A DNA stretch of 64,000 bases, taken from contig NZ_JACSQY010000001.1 in NCBI RefSeq assembly GCF_014836415.1, positions 434,001 to 498,000 of the forward strand, read 5' to 3'. Every line of letters begins with the position of its first letter. Within the stretch, counting starts at the first letter, position 1. Source of the stretch: Sporosarcina gallistercoris (GTDB lineage Bacteria > Bacillota > Bacilli > Bacillales_A > Planococcaceae). The notes below the pieces were generated by a model that was given only the letters and a program-made list of their open reading frames with translations, ran no database searches and was not told the origin of the DNA. This document shows, piece after piece, positions 36,830 to 49,578 of the stretch. The position numbers were made by a program, and so were the translations under genes.

Positions 36830-38037
36830 AGGGAATCTTGTCCTTCTTGAACAATAGTTGTCAGCAGTTTTTTTGCAAGCTCCTTTTTCTCCATAGCTGG
36901 GAACGGAATCTCAACACCTGCCCGGGAGATTAATGTAACAACGTTGACATCACTCCCGAAGCCACCTGACGGGTTCGTAACATCATTGACAATAATCCAA
37001 TCGAGATTTTTCGATTCCAACTTACCTTTTCCATATGTAAGGGCATCTGTCGTTTCCGCTGCAAATCCGATAAGCTGTTGTGTAGTTTTCCTCTCGCCTA
37101 ACGTTTTCAAAATATCGGTTGTCCGTTCCAACTCCAACGATGCGGCCCCTTCTTTTTTCTTCATTTTTTGGTCATGGAATGTTTTTGGCCGATAATCTGC
37201 CACCGCCGCAGATTTCACGACGTAATCAGCATCTGTGTAATGATCTAAAACAGCTTCAAGCATTTCAGATGCACTTTCAACACGGATAAGTTTTACGCCC
37301 AATGGCGGATCAAGTGCAACAGGTCCTGAAATAAGAGTTGTTTCAGCACCTAGTTCGATGGCAGCTTGAGCCATCGCATACCCCATCTTACCGCTTGAGA
37401 AATTTGAAATATACCGGACCGGATCAATGCGTTCCAATGTCGGACCTGCTGTTACAACAACCTTTTTTCCAGTAAGCGGGAGTTGCGGTTTTTCATTGAA
37501 AAAAGAATGGACTAATTCCACAATGCGCTCAGGCTCTTCCAGTCTCCCTTTTCCAACATACCCACATGCTAAAAAGCCTTCGGAAGGTTCGATGAATCGT
37601 ACACCGTCCCGATACAGACGATCGATATTCCGAAGAACCGCTGGATGCTCATACATATGGACATTCATCGCAGGAGCGACCCAAATAGGAGCTGTCGCTG
37701 CAAGTAAGAGTGTAGACGCCATATCATCTGCAATGCCATTTGCTAATTTCCCGATGAAATTCGCAGTAGTCGGAGCTACAATGATGAGATCAGCCCAATC
37801 CGCAAGGTCGATATGCGCGATGACCGACGAGTCTTTTTCGTCGAACGTATCGAAATAGACGTCATTCCTCGACATCACTTGAAACGATAATGGCTGAACA
37901 AATTCCATAGCAGAGCGGGTCATTACCACTTTCACCTGCGCCCCGGATTGACTCAACTTACTAACCAGTGCTACCGCTTTGTAGACAGCAATGCCACCCG
38001 TCACACAAAGTAAAACTTTTTTGTTGGCTAACACCAT
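36826..38037 (-). CDS. coaBC: Bifunctional phosphopantothenoylcysteine decarboxylase/synthetase
   Basis: CoaBC makes 4'-phosphopantetheine from phosphopantothenate and cysteine for CoA synthesis. The 403-residue protein has the FMN-dependent CoaC half (1-185) with VTGGIAVYKAVALVSKLSQS, PAMNVHMYEHPAV and the substrate flap ACGYVGKGRLEEPE. The CoaB half follows with VTAGPTLERIDPVRYISNFS and SSGKMGYAMA. ATG at 38037 is chosen because GGGGAGG lies six bases before; upstream in-frame starts lack such spacing. Confidence 0.95.
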   Translation of the reverse strand: MVLANKKVLLCVTGGIAVYKAVALVSKLSQSGAQVKVVMTRSAMEFVQPLSFQVMSRNDVYFDTFDEKDSSVIAHIDLADWADLIIVAPTTANFIGKLANGIADDMASTLLLAATAPIWVAPAMNVHMYEHPAVLRNIDRLYRDGVRFIEPSEGFLACGYVGKGRLEEPERIVELVHSFFNEKPQLPLTGKKVVVTAGPTLERIDPVRYISNFSSGKMGYAMAQAAIELGAETTLISGPVALDPPLGVKLIRVESASEMLEAVLDHYTDADYVVKSAAVADYRPKTFHDQKMKKKEGAASLELERTTDILKTLGERKTTQQLIGFAAETTDALTYGKGKLESKNLDWIIVNDVTNPSGGFGSDVNVVTLISRAGVEIPFPAMEKKELAKKLLTTIVQEGQDSL

Positions 38038-38057
38038 CTTCATCCTCCCCGAAAATG

Positions 38058-38092
38058 ACAAACTCCCAAAGAAAGTACTTTTTCTAAGGGAG
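38058..38092 (-). terminator. Possible weak terminator after rpoZ
   Basis: On the minus strand CTCCC and AGAAA pair with TTTCT and GGGAG around a small loop, followed by TTTGTC. The T-run is short, so it may be leaky or merely structural between rpoZ and coaBC. Confidence 0.4.
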
Positions 38093-38122
38093 CCTCCATA
38101 TGTGTATTCAACTCAAGTACGT

Positions 38123-38347
38123 TTAAATTTCGTCCTCGTAGACAACGGAAGCGTCCGTCTTGCGTTTGTGAAGCATGCCAGCCGCTACTTCTTCAAGTGC
38201 TTTCCCGACATTCTTATGGGATGTGTAGGAAACCAGTTGTTCATCTTTCTTCTCTTGCATTTCGCGGGCTCTTTTTGCAGCGATTGAAACAAGTGTGTAC
38301 TTTGAATCGATTTTCTCTTTTAGTGAATCAACAGATGGATATAACAT
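38123..38347 (-). CDS. rpoZ: RNA polymerase omega subunit
   Basis: Omega helps fold and stabilise the beta' subunit of RNA polymerase. The 74-residue protein starts [20 protein letters not shown] and contains the family core [16 protein letters not shown]. It lies four bases after gmk, the usual gmk-rpoZ-coaBC order. Confidence 0.95.
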   Translation of the reverse strand: MLYPSVDSLKEKIDSKYTLVSIAAKRAREMQEKKDEQLVSYTSHKNVGKALEEVAAGMLHKRKTDASVVYEDEI

Positions 38348-38351
38348 TGTT

Positions 38352-38981
<630 letters not shown>

Positions 38982-39041
38982 CTAATGTAGTCTCTCCATT
39001 CAAATCAGCCCTAATCCAGTTCGATCCGAAGTTTGTATTCG

Positions 39042-39048
39042 TATTATA
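39042..39048. promoter_or_regulatory. Overlapping divergent -10 boxes of rqcH and gmk
   Basis: The stretch GTATTATACC reads TATTAT on the plus strand (39042-39047) and TATAAT on the minus strand (39043-39048). A plus-strand -35 candidate TTCGAT lies 16 bases upstream at about 39020. The minus-strand -35 is poor. The two -10 boxes would make transcription of rqcH and gmk mutually exclusive. Confidence 0.4.
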
Positions 39049-39105
39049 CCATATGTTTGGCGTGTAGTGCTAAAATGGAGGAAACGAAAAGAAAGAGGAA
39101 TTCAC

Positions 39106-40797
39106 ATGGCATTTGACGGGTTATTTACAACCGCGATGAAACGCGAACTACAGATGATGGAAAGCGGGCGGATCACAAAGATCCACCAACCGAACGCACA
39201 AGAAACCGTATTCATCATCCGTGCAGGCGGTCAAAACCGAAAATTACTTTTTTCGGTACATCCTTCCTATGCACGCGTACAATTTACAGAGGAAACGATT
39301 CAGAACCCTAAAGAACCTCCAATGTTTTGCATGACGCTTCGAAAACACTTGGAAGGGGGAACAATTACAGCAGTCGAACAACTAGGAACCGACCGGATTT
39401 TGAAGTTTACGATCCGTTCGAAAAATGAAATTGGAGACGATATGGAACGCGCGATCATTTTTGAGATTATGGGCCGTCACAGTAACTTCTTATTGATTGA
39501 TCCGGAACGCGAAATGATCATCGATAGTATGAAACACTTGCCACCTAGCGTGAACAGCTATCGGACAATCATGCCTGGTCAACCTTATATTCCGGCTCCT
39601 CCTCAAGATAAGCGGGATCCTTTTACTCTCACACAAGAAGTTTTTGAACAATTGCTTCCGACGTTTGATACGCCTAAAGCGGTCGTTCAGGAGCTGTCAG
39701 GGTTTTCGCCCGGTCATGCTGAAGAACTGCTGTATCGACTCACTCATTCATCAGAACAATCCGCATTTCAAACCTATCAATCTTTCGTTCAGATATTTTC
39801 AGAGGGACCATTCCATCCGAATACGGTTGAAAAAGACGGCAAGTTATTATTTTCTGCAGCTGAGCTGACGTTTACACAAGAATCCGAGATTGTGTATCCG
39901 ACATTAGGTGAGTTGCTCGACAAAGTGTATTTTGCTCGTGCAGTGAGAGAACGAGTGAAAGCGCAGGCAGCGGATTTGGAGCGGTGGCTGGATAACGAAA
40001 TAGCGAAATTGAAATTGAAGGTTCAAAAACTGGAAAAAGAACGTAATGATGCGGGACGTCTTGATACGTTCCAACTTTACGGCGAACTTCTTACAGCGAA
40101 CAGTTATGCCATTGAGAAAGGGCAAAAAGAAGCCGTTGTGGATAACTATTACGAGCAAGGCACGACTGTCACGATTCAGCTCGATCCGCGGAAATCCGTA
40201 ATCGATAATGCACAACGCTATTTTTCCAAATATACGAAAGCAAAAAATGCATTAATTCAGCTGGCAAGTCAATTGGAAAAGGCACACGAAGACATCGAGT
40301 ACTTTGAAATGGTGAAACAGCAAGTCATGCAAGCATCTACCGATGATATCGATGAAATCCGTGACGAACTTGCAGAACTCGGTTTCATGAAAGCTCGGAA
40401 AGGTAAGAAGAAAGTGAAGCCGAAGAAGCCAATGCCTGAATCCTATCAGTCGACCGATGGTGTGAAAATTTCTGTAGGGAAAAACAACCGGCAGAATGAT
40501 TGGCTGACTTCGAAGCTAGCCGCACGCAATCACATTTGGCTCCATACAAAAGATATTCCAGGATCACACGTTGTGATCCACGACGCGGAGCCTAGCGACG
40601 CAACGATACAAGAAGCTGCCACACTCGCGGCTTACTTCAGCAAGGCTCGCGGCTCTGCTTCTGTTCCTGTCGATTTCACTGAAGTGCGACACGTGAAAAA
40701 GCCCAATGGTTCGAAACCCGGGTTTGTCATTTATTTTGAGCAGAAGACGATTTTTGTTACGCCTGATGAAGACATCGTACGAAAATTGAAAGCTTGA
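39106..40797 (+). CDS. rqcH: Ribosome quality control protein RqcH (NEMF/NFACT family)
   Basis: RqcH binds obstructed 50S subunits and adds C-terminal alanine tails that mark stalled nascent chains for degradation. The 563-residue protein has the NFACT-N domain (MAFDGLFTTAMKREL, IMGRHSNFLLID near 120), a coiled-coil stretch (about 290-430), and an NFACT-R domain with NDWLTSKLAARNHIWLHTKD followed by IPGSHVVI. ATG at 39106 has AGAGGAA upstream. It is one of two plus-strand genes here, and corresponds to B. subtilis yloA (earlier called a fibronectin-binding protein). Confidence 0.94.
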   Translation: MAFDGLFTTAMKRELQMMESGRITKIHQPNAQETVFIIRAGGQNRKLLFSVHPSYARVQFTEETIQNPKEPPMFCMTLRKHLEGGTITAVEQLGTDRILKFTIRSKNEIGDDMERAIIFEIMGRHSNFLLIDPEREMIIDSMKHLPPSVNSYRTIMPGQPYIPAPPQDKRDPFTLTQEVFEQLLPTFDTPKAVVQELSGFSPGHAEELLYRLTHSSEQSAFQTYQSFVQIFSEGPFHPNTVEKDGKLLFSAAELTFTQESEIVYPTLGELLDKVYFARAVRERVKAQAADLERWLDNEIAKLKLKVQKLEKERNDAGRLDTFQLYGELLTANSYAIEKGQKEAVVDNYYEQGTTVTIQLDPRKSVIDNAQRYFSKYTKAKNALIQLASQLEKAHEDIEYFEMVKQQVMQASTDDIDEIRDELAELGFMKARKGKKKVKPKKPMPESYQSTDGVKISVGKNNRQNDWLTSKLAARNHIWLHTKDIPGSHVVIHDAEPSDATIQEAATLAAYFSKARGSASVPVDFTEVRHVKKPNGSKPGFVIYFEQKTIFVTPDEDIVRKLKA

Positions 40798-40801
40798 ATT
40801 G

Positions 40802-40840
40802 AACCAGTAAGGCTACACGCCTTGCTGGTTTTCTTATTTC
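40802..40840 (+). terminator. Intrinsic terminator after rqcH
   Basis: AACCAG and AAGGC pair with GCCTT and CTGGTT around a TACAC loop with one bulge, followed by TTCTTATTT. It lies directly after the rqcH stop. Confidence 0.75.
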
Positions 40841-40850
40841 ACTGGGCGAG

Positions 40851-41000
40851 TGCTCATAAATACTCCAATTCGCTCATAAACTTGAGAAAATGATCATAAA
40901 TCGTCGAAAACGCTCATAAATCACAAATTATGATCATAAAACCCATTTTGTGCTCATAAACACAAAAAAGTGATCATAAGACGACAAAATCGCTCATAAA
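40851..41000. repeat. Iteron-like array: eight 10-bp cores at an exact 20-bp period
   Basis: Eight copies of YGMTCATAA(A) begin at 40851, 40871, 40891, 40911, 40931, 40951, 40971 and 40991, always 20 bases apart. The third base alternates between C and A (GCTC in copies 1, 2, 4, 6, 8; GATC in 3, 5, 7). The last base is A in seven copies and G in one. The intervening 10-base spacers have no common sequence apart from a tendency to A-runs. The array sits in the 350-base gap between the convergent rqcH and pyrE, with terminators on both sides and no gene. Its function is unknown; a protein-binding array along one DNA face is the simplest inference. Confidence 0.93.
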
Positions 41001-41107
41001 ACATTCAGCGCTGCCAAGAACCTCGAAGATTCATCGGAAAACTACAGACAACACCACATTGCATCACCAAACGACATCCGACGAATGCTGTCGAAAAAAT
41101 ATCTCCA

Positions 41108-41142
41108 CAAAAAAAGAAGCACAGCGTAAAACGCCAGCTTCT
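41108..41142 (-). terminator. Intrinsic terminator after pyrE
   Basis: On the minus strand AGAAGC pairs with GCTTCT and an inner GCGT with ACGC, followed by a run of seven T. It closes the pyr operon. The sequence 41001-41107 between it and the repeat array shows nothing recognisable. Confidence 0.82.
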
Positions 41143-41147
41143 GTCAT

Positions 41148-41776
41148 TTATTGCAACGTTCCTGATTTTAATTTTTGGTGCCAGTCTAGGAGTGAGGCAA
41201 CGGATTCTTCTCGGATAGCTCCGGAGCGGGTAGCCACTTCAGCGAGTGCATTGAAATCCGTGAGACTTGTATACGATAAGCCAGCCTGTTCAAATGCATG
41301 ATCTGCACTTTCCAATCCATATGTAAAGATGGAGACGACGCCTTCTACTTGAACGCCCGCTTCTTTTAACGCATCTGCCGCTGTCAAACTGCTGCCGCCC
41401 GTAGAGATTAAATCTTCTACAATGATCGCACGGTCTTCCGGCTTCAATTTACCTTCGATCTGCTTGCTGCGTCCATGACCTTTCGCTTTCGAGCGGACAT
41501 AGACCATCGGCAATCCTAAAATATCCGCAATCCATGCTGCGTGTGGAATTCCCGCTGTTGCAGTCCCAGCAATCACAGTTGTATCAGGGTAATTAGCTTT
41601 GATGGATGCCGCCATTCCTTCTGCGATCCGTCGTCTTCCGCCTGGGTCGGACATGATGAGGCGGTTGTCACAATAGATAGGTGATTGAATTCCTGAAGCC
41701 CACGTGAAAGGCTCATCTGGACTAAGTGTCACAGCACCAACGTGCAATAGAATTTTTGCGATTTCCTGTTTTGTCA

Positions 41777-41777
<1 letters not shown>
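41148..41777 (-). CDS. pyrE: Orotate phosphoribosyltransferase
   Basis: PyrE joins orotate and PRPP to give OMP. The 209-residue protein has the PRPP-binding signature RAIIVEDLISTGGSSLTAAD (about 117-136) and the flexible-loop region RSKAKGHGRSKQIEG (about 94-108). It is the last gene of the pyr operon, and its start overlaps the pyrF stop by one base. Confidence 0.96.
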
Positions 41778-44174
<2,397 letters not shown>

Positions 44175-44213
44175 GCAAGAACCCCCTTCTAATTCTCTCG
44201 ATCGTTCCGGTCC

Positions 44214-45488
44214 TCATTTCTGTTCTGAAAAGACTGGTTCTCCTGCGAACAATGTCAGAACTGGCCATCCCGTACAAGTCACTCCTGCAAACGGTGTGTT
44301 TTTGCCTTTTGATAAAAACGTAGTTGGATCGATTGCCTGCTCCGTCGTCAAATCGAGCACAACAAGATCAGCTGGAGCACCTTCTTCAATCGAACCATAC
44401 GGAAGGTCAAACACGTCACATGGTTTTTTCGTAAACCACTCGACAAGTTGTTTCAACGACCAGTCACCATTTTTCACAAAGTGTGTATAAAGTAACGGAA
44501 AGGCTGTTTCGAATCCAGTGATGCCGAATGGCGCTTTCTTGAACCCTGCAGCCTTTTCTTCTGCACTATGGGGAGCGTGATCCGTTGCGATGAAGTCAAG
44601 CGTACCGTCTAGCAGCCCTTCACGTAATGCAGCCAAATCCTCGTTTCCTCTTAAAGGCGGATTCATCTTCCAAACAGCATCATCTTCTGGAATATCGTGT
44701 TCTGTGAGCAATAAATGATGAGGTGTCACTTCAGCTGTTACACGCACACCCGCACGTTTTGCATCACGGATTACGCGAACGGATTCTTTTGTACTGACGT
44801 GACAGACATGATAATGGGCACCCGCAGCTTCAGCAAGCAGGATATCCCGTGCGATATGAACCGATTCTGCAACAGACGGAATTCCCGGAAGGCCAAGTTC
44901 CTTATTGCGGATTCCTTCGTGCATCGCGCCACCATAAATTAGCGTATTATCTTCACAGTGAGCAACGACTGCCATGTTCAGCTTTGCAGCGTCTTGCATC
45001 GTCTCAAGCATCATCCCTGCTTCTTGGATTCCAACGCCATCATCCGTAAACGCAAAAGCTCCATGCTCTTTCAACTCCGCCAGGTTCGTGCGCTCTTTCC
45101 CGGCTTCACGGATTGTAATCGAAGCATAGGGCAGTACGCGAATAACTGCATTTTTTTCGATTAACGCGTTCACATGTTCGATATTTTTAATCGTATCCGG
45201 TACTGGCCGCGTATTCGGCATTGCACAGATCGTCGTGTAACCGCCTTTCGCAGCAGCTTTCGTTCCACTTTCAATCGTTTCCTTATGCTCGCCTCCCGGC
45301 TCACGTAAGTGTACATGTACATCGACAAATCCAGGTGCTAGGCAAGAACCGTTACCTTCAATCACTTCAGCTCCATTCACCTCTAAATTTCGTCCGATTT
45401 CTGCAATTTTGCCATCTTGAATTCGTACATCCTTTAACTCTTGTGACGTTTCGTCATATAGCCAAATATTTCGGAGCAGCTTGTGCAT
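44214..45488 (-). CDS. pyrC: Dihydroorotase
   Basis: PyrC cyclises carbamoyl-aspartate to dihydroorotate. The 424-residue amidohydrolase has the metal motif [20 protein letters not shown] (about 55-74), [13 protein letters not shown], the histidine [13 protein letters not shown] and [20 protein letters not shown] (about 301-320). ATG at 45488 follows GGGGGAA and overlaps the end of pyrB by about 35 bases; an ATG six bases earlier is possible. Next comes pyrK, with carAB missing. Confidence 0.95.
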   Translation of the reverse strand: MHKLLRNIWLYDETSQELKDVRIQDGKIAEIGRNLEVNGAEVIEGNGSCLAPGFVDVHVHLREPGGEHKETIESGTKAAAKGGYTTICAMPNTRPVPDTIKNIEHVNALIEKNAVIRVLPYASITIREAGKERTNLAELKEHGAFAFTDDGVGIQEAGMMLETMQDAAKLNMAVVAHCEDNTLIYGGAMHEGIRNKELGLPGIPSVAESVHIARDILLAEAAGAHYHVCHVSTKESVRVIRDAKRAGVRVTAEVTPHHLLLTEHDIPEDDAVWKMNPPLRGNEDLAALREGLLDGTLDFIATDHAPHSAEEKAAGFKKAPFGITGFETAFPLLYTHFVKNGDWSLKQLVEWFTKKPCDVFDLPYGSIEEGAPADLVVLDLTTEQAIDPTTFLSKGKNTPFAGVTCTGWPVLTLFAGEPVFSEQK

Positions 45489-46365
45489 GAACATTTCCCC
45501 CTCTTAAAATCATATCCATCGCAGCGGCACGGATGTAAACTCCATTTTCAACCGCTTCATATACTCTTAGCTTTGGATGAGTAGTCAATGATTCTGCAAT
45601 CTCCACTCCCCAGTTGATCGGTGCAGGATGCATGATAATCGCATCTTCTTTCATCATCGCTGCACGTTCAGCAGTCAATCCGTATTGTGCGTGATACTCC
45701 TCTTTTGTAAAGCTCATCTCTTCGTTGTGACGCTCATGCTGAACACGCAGCAGCATGACGACATCTGCTTGTTCAATTACATCATCCCAGCTTGTAACTG
45801 TTTCATAATCCCCGGACCATTCATCCGGACAGAGGTATTGCACGTTTGCACCTAGTTTTTGTAATGCTTCAGCGTTCGATGCAGCAACCCTGCTGTGTGA
45901 TAAATCTCCAGCAATGACCACATTTAGCCCTTCGAAGTAGCCGAACTCCTCTTTGATAGTAAACAGGTCCAATAAGGATTGGCTTGGATGTTGGCCTGTA
46001 CCGTCCCCACCGTTAAATACCGGAATTTTAATGCCTTCAAGCTGCTTGTAATACTCTTTTTCAGGGTGCCGGATGACCACTGCATTTACACCAAGTGCTT
46101 CTAGCGTTCTAACCGTATCGAAAAGAGTTTCCCCTTTCGTCGTACTCGAATGGCCTGGATCGAATTGGATGATTTCCAGTCCTAATTTTCGTTCCGCAAT
46201 CTCGAAGCTAAGTTTTGTGCGTGTACTTGGCTCAAAAAACAAGTTGCTCACTAAATATTTCCCGGGCAATTCCCGAATTCCATGACGCTTCAAGTACTCC
46301 GCGTAATTCAGGATCTCCATAATATTCTCTTCGTTAAATTGTTTCATCGTAAGTAAGTTATCCAT
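45454..46365 (-). CDS. pyrB: Aspartate carbamoyltransferase catalytic chain
   Basis: PyrB transfers a carbamoyl group from carbamoyl phosphate to aspartate, the committed step of pyrimidine synthesis. The 303-residue protein has the carbamoyl-phosphate loop [18 protein letters not shown] (about 48-65), [17 protein letters not shown] and the aspartate-side [12 protein letters not shown]. No regulatory PyrI chain is present, as usual for Bacillales. It is preceded by a PyrR-type attenuator that separates it from pyrP. Confidence 0.96.
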   Translation of the reverse strand: MDNLLTMKQFNEENIMEILNYAEYLKRHGIRELPGKYLVSNLFFEPSTRTKLSFEIAERKLGLEIIQFDPGHSSTTKGETLFDTVRTLEALGVNAVVIRHPEKEYYKQLEGIKIPVFNGGDGTGQHPSQSLLDLFTIKEEFGYFEGLNVVIAGDLSHSRVAASNAEALQKLGANVQYLCPDEWSGDYETVTSWDDVIEQADVVMLLRVQHERHNEEMSFTKEEYHAQYGLTAERAAMMKEDAIIMHPAPINWGVEIAESLTTHPKLRVYEAVENGVYIRAAAMDMILRGGNVHAQAAPKYLAI

Positions 46366-46398
46366 TTTTTCGTCCTCCTCTTAGGTAGGGGAAGGTTT

Positions 46399-46500
46399 AA
46401 AAAAAGCCTTCCCAGCATATAGGAAGGCCATTTATGTATGCAGGTCCGTTATACGGTCCCTGTCACATAAACCTTTCCTTGTCTCTCTGTACAATGTTAA
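46399..46500 (-). promoter_or_regulatory. PyrR attenuator between pyrP and pyrB
   Basis: On the minus strand the leader starts with ACAGAGAGACAAGGAAAGG (PyrR-binding-loop-like). A possible antiterminator region around AACGGACCTGCATACAT follows, and then a terminator stem GGCCTTCC/GGGAAGGC with a TTTTTT run (46399-46429). The arrangement matches B. subtilis pyr attenuation: high UMP lets PyrR favour the terminator. The binding-loop match is less complete than in the pyrR leader. Confidence 0.7.
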
Positions 46501-46514
46501 AAGGTCTAACGTAT

Positions 46515-47828
46515 TCAGTTTTCCTTATCCACAAGCAATGGTTCCTCTTGGACATCAGCCAATGTGTTCTTTTCACGACCCGGAAGCACAAGATTTAGCA
46601 CGACACCAACGATTGCAGCTAATGCCATTCCTTCGATGTGGAAGGTTTCGCTGAAGTTGATGGACGCACCGCCGATTCCAATGACGAGAATGACAGATGT
46701 AATGACGAGATTCCGCTGCTTATCAAAGTCCACTTGATGATCGACGAGCATGCGCAATCCGGATGAAGCGATAATCCCGAAGAGCAAGATTGAAATTCCA
46801 CCAAGCACAGCTGTGGGTATAGTTGCAATCAGTGCCATTACTTTCCCCATGAAGGAGAATAAGATTGCGAACACTGCAGCTCCAACGATGACATAGACAC
46901 TGTATACTCGTGTAATTGCCATGACCCCTATATTCTCGCCGTAAGTCGTTTTCGGAGGTCCTCCAAGCAATCCGCTTATGAGTGTACCGAGCCCGTCACC
47001 TAGCAACGACCGATTCAACCCAGGGTCCTGGATGAAATCACGGTCCACTACTTTTCCAAGTACAAGCTGGTGACCGATATGCTCTGAAATCGTCACAATC
47101 GCAATGGGAACCATGACGAACAACAGAGTGGGAGTAACAACGAAGTCATAGTCGATTCCTGGTATCAGGAACTCAGGAACTGCAAACCACTTTGCTTCAA
47201 GCACCGGCTGGAAGTTTAAAATACCGATGGCTGCTGAGTAAAGGTAGCCTATGATTATTCCGATCAACACCGGCATCAGACTGATGACCCCTCTGAAAAA
47301 CATGAGGCAGATGATTGCCGCCGCCAATGTGACGAGCGCTGCTGAGAAGTGAAGCAGACTATAAGTTGACACTCCGTCAACATCAATACGGCTGGCCATC
47401 CCAACGGCTGTCGGTGCAACCGCAAGCCCGATCACCATGATCACCGGCCCCACAACGACTGGCGGTAGAATGTTCATGATCCAATGATGTCCAGTCTTCC
47501 AAATGACAAGGGATACAATCGCGTAGACGAGAGCTACAAACATACTTCCAATCATCGCACTTCCAATTCCGCCCGTTTCTGTCGCGACTTGGATCGGGAC
47601 GATGAAAGCGAAGGAAGAGCCGAGATAAGCCGGCACCTTACCTTGTGTTACGACGACAAAGATGAGCGTTGCGATACCACTCGTAAGTAATGCAATCGCC
47701 GGACTAAGACCAACGAGCTGCGGCACAAGAATTGTTGCCCCGAACATCGCGAACATGTGCTGGAGACTTAATGCAAGCCATTTTCCACTTGCTGGTTTTT
47801 CATGTATATCCAATACTTTTTCTGCCAT
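46515..47828 (-). CDS. pyrP: Uracil permease
   Basis: PyrP imports uracil (NCS2 family, uracil:proton symport type). The 437-residue protein has about 12-14 hydrophobic segments, with GKWLALSLQHMFAMFGATIL at the start (about 14-33), the NCS2 signature-like LGSSFAFIVPIQVATETGGIG, and LLGGPPKTTYGENIGVMAIT (about 286-305) in the substrate region. ATG at 47828 follows GGAGG. It is the second gene of the operon and lies 25 bases after pyrR. Confidence 0.94.
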   Translation of the reverse strand: MAEKVLDIHEKPASGKWLALSLQHMFAMFGATILVPQLVGLSPAIALLTSGIATLIFVVVTQGKVPAYLGSSFAFIVPIQVATETGGIGSAMIGSMFVALVYAIVSLVIWKTGHHWIMNILPPVVVGPVIMVIGLAVAPTAVGMASRIDVDGVSTYSLLHFSAALVTLAAAIICLMFFRGVISLMPVLIGIIIGYLYSAAIGILNFQPVLEAKWFAVPEFLIPGIDYDFVVTPTLLFVMVPIAIVTISEHIGHQLVLGKVVDRDFIQDPGLNRSLLGDGLGTLISGLLGGPPKTTYGENIGVMAITRVYSVYVIVGAAVFAILFSFMGKVMALIATIPTAVLGGISILLFGIIASSGLRMLVDHQVDFDKQRNLVITSVILVIGIGGASINFSETFHIEGMALAAIVGVVLNLVLPGREKNTLADVQEEPLLVDKEN

Positions 47829-47853
47829 TTTAAGTGCCTCCAAGCGGTTTCAT

Positions 47854-48429
<576 letters not shown>

Positions 48430-48481
48430 TTATCCATAGTTTTCCCGCTAAGTCCGAATACTTTCTTCCAAAACATGCTCC

Positions 48482-48610
48482 AACCAAAAAACCTTCCGGC
48501 CGTCTTTCGGGCAGGAAGGTTTGCGTGCGTGAATATAATCCAGCAGTCAACGCCCGCAAGCGCGACTTCTGAACAACGTGCATCCTTCCCAACCTCTCTG
48601 GATTGGCGTT
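48482..48610 (-). promoter_or_regulatory. PyrR attenuator upstream of pyrR
   Basis: The transcript opens with AATCCAGAGAGGTTGGGAAGG (48582-48604), a near-perfect PyrR-binding loop. An antiterminator region follows, then the terminator AACCTTCC/GGAAGGTT with a TTTTTT run (48486-48521). This is the classic pyr leader, which gives autoregulation of pyrR and of the whole operon. Confidence 0.88.
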
Positions 48611-48638
48611 AAAGGTTCGCTATGAAGTTTCTACAACA

Positions 48639-48667
48639 AGCATACAGGCTGGAATACTTCACGTCAA
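48639..48667 (-). promoter_or_regulatory. Sigma-A promoter of the pyr operon
   Basis: TTGACG (48662-48667) and TATGCT (48639-48644) are 17 bases apart on the minus strand. The -35 overlaps the stop codon of the preceding RluD-type gene. The start site would lie about 25 bases before the PyrR-binding loop. Confidence 0.7.
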
Positions 48668-49578
48668 CCTTTTTTAGCTTTCATTTCATTCAGCAACTGT
48701 TCGAAGTCTTCCGGCAATGGCGCTGTAAATTCCATATACTCTTCTGTTACTGGATGTACAAATCCTAATGTACCGGCATGAAGGACTTGACCGTCATACT
48801 CGATCGTTTTTTTCGGCCCATATTTCGGATCTCCCGCTAGCGGATGACCGATATATTTCATATGGACACGGATCTGATGCGTTCTTCCTGTCTCCAAACG
48901 GCACTCGACAAGTGTAAAGTCCCCGAATCGCTCCAGTACTTTAAAGTGAGTCACCGCATGCTTGCCTGTATTTTCGACTGACATGCTTTGACGATCTTTT
49001 TGGTTTCTTCCGATAGGTGCATCGATTGTTCCATTATCGTGCGGAATATGCCCGTGAACAAGTGCTGTATAAACGCGTGTTACAGATTTCTCCACTAGCT
49101 GATTGACAAGGGACGTATGGGCTTTATCATTTTTAGCGACCATGAGTAACCCTGACGTATCTTTATCGATACGGTGTACAATCCCTGGTCTCATGATTCC
49201 ATTGATGCCGGACAAGTCTGTGCAATGATGCATCAGTCCATTCACGAGCGTTCCCGTCGTGTGTCCAGGTGCCGGATGAACCACCATCCCGCTTCTCTTG
49301 TTGACAACTAGGACATCGCTGTCTTCATAGACAATTTCAAGATTCAAATCTTCTGCTGGAATATTAAGTTCTTCCGGCTCCGGCTCATCAACTGTAAGTG
49401 TATCTCCAGCTTTCACCTTATAATTCGGTTTCACGGTACTACCGTTCACTAAGACAATTCCGTCTTTCACCCATTGCTGAATAAGAGTCCGGGACCAGTC
49501 TGCATTTACAGATGCTAGAGCTTTGTCAATCCGCTCCCCTGCTGTCGTTTCTTCAATTACATATTGAAACTGTTCCAT
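48664..49578 (-). CDS. ylyB: RluD-type 23S rRNA pseudouridine synthase (YlyB)
   Basis: This RluA-family enzyme makes pseudouridines in 23S rRNA. The 304-residue protein has an N-terminal S4 domain (about 13-75, with SRTLIQQWVKDGIVLVNGST). The catalytic domain contains VHRIDKDTSGLLMVAKNDKA (catalytic Asp near residue 137), and LETGRTHQIRVHMKYIGHPL followed by AGDPKYG near 227-255. It overlaps lspA by one base (TAATG). The exact target uridines cannot be told from sequence. Confidence 0.93.
   Translation of the reverse strand: MEQFQYVIEETTAGERIDKALASVNADWSRTLIQQWVKDGIVLVNGSTVKPNYKVKAGDTLTVDEPEPEELNIPAEDLNLEIVYEDSDVLVVNKRSGMVVHPAPGHTTGTLVNGLMHHCTDLSGINGIMRPGIVHRIDKDTSGLLMVAKNDKAHTSLVNQLVEKSVTRVYTALVHGHIPHDNGTIDAPIGRNQKDRQSMSVENTGKHAVTHFKVLERFGDFTLVECRLETGRTHQIRVHMKYIGHPLAGDPKYGPKKTIEYDGQVLHAGTLGFVHPVTEEYMEFTAPLPEDFEQLLNEMKAKKG

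Noticed and set aside
40851..41000. CRISPR array
   Set aside because: Repeats are 10 bases with 10-base spacers and vary in sequence; no cas genes are nearby. CRISPR repeats are usually over 20 bases and near identical.
41059..41301. 80-codon plus-strand frame in the pyrE region
   Set aside because: It covers the pyrE terminator and the antisense of pyrE and has no ribosome site or recognisable content.
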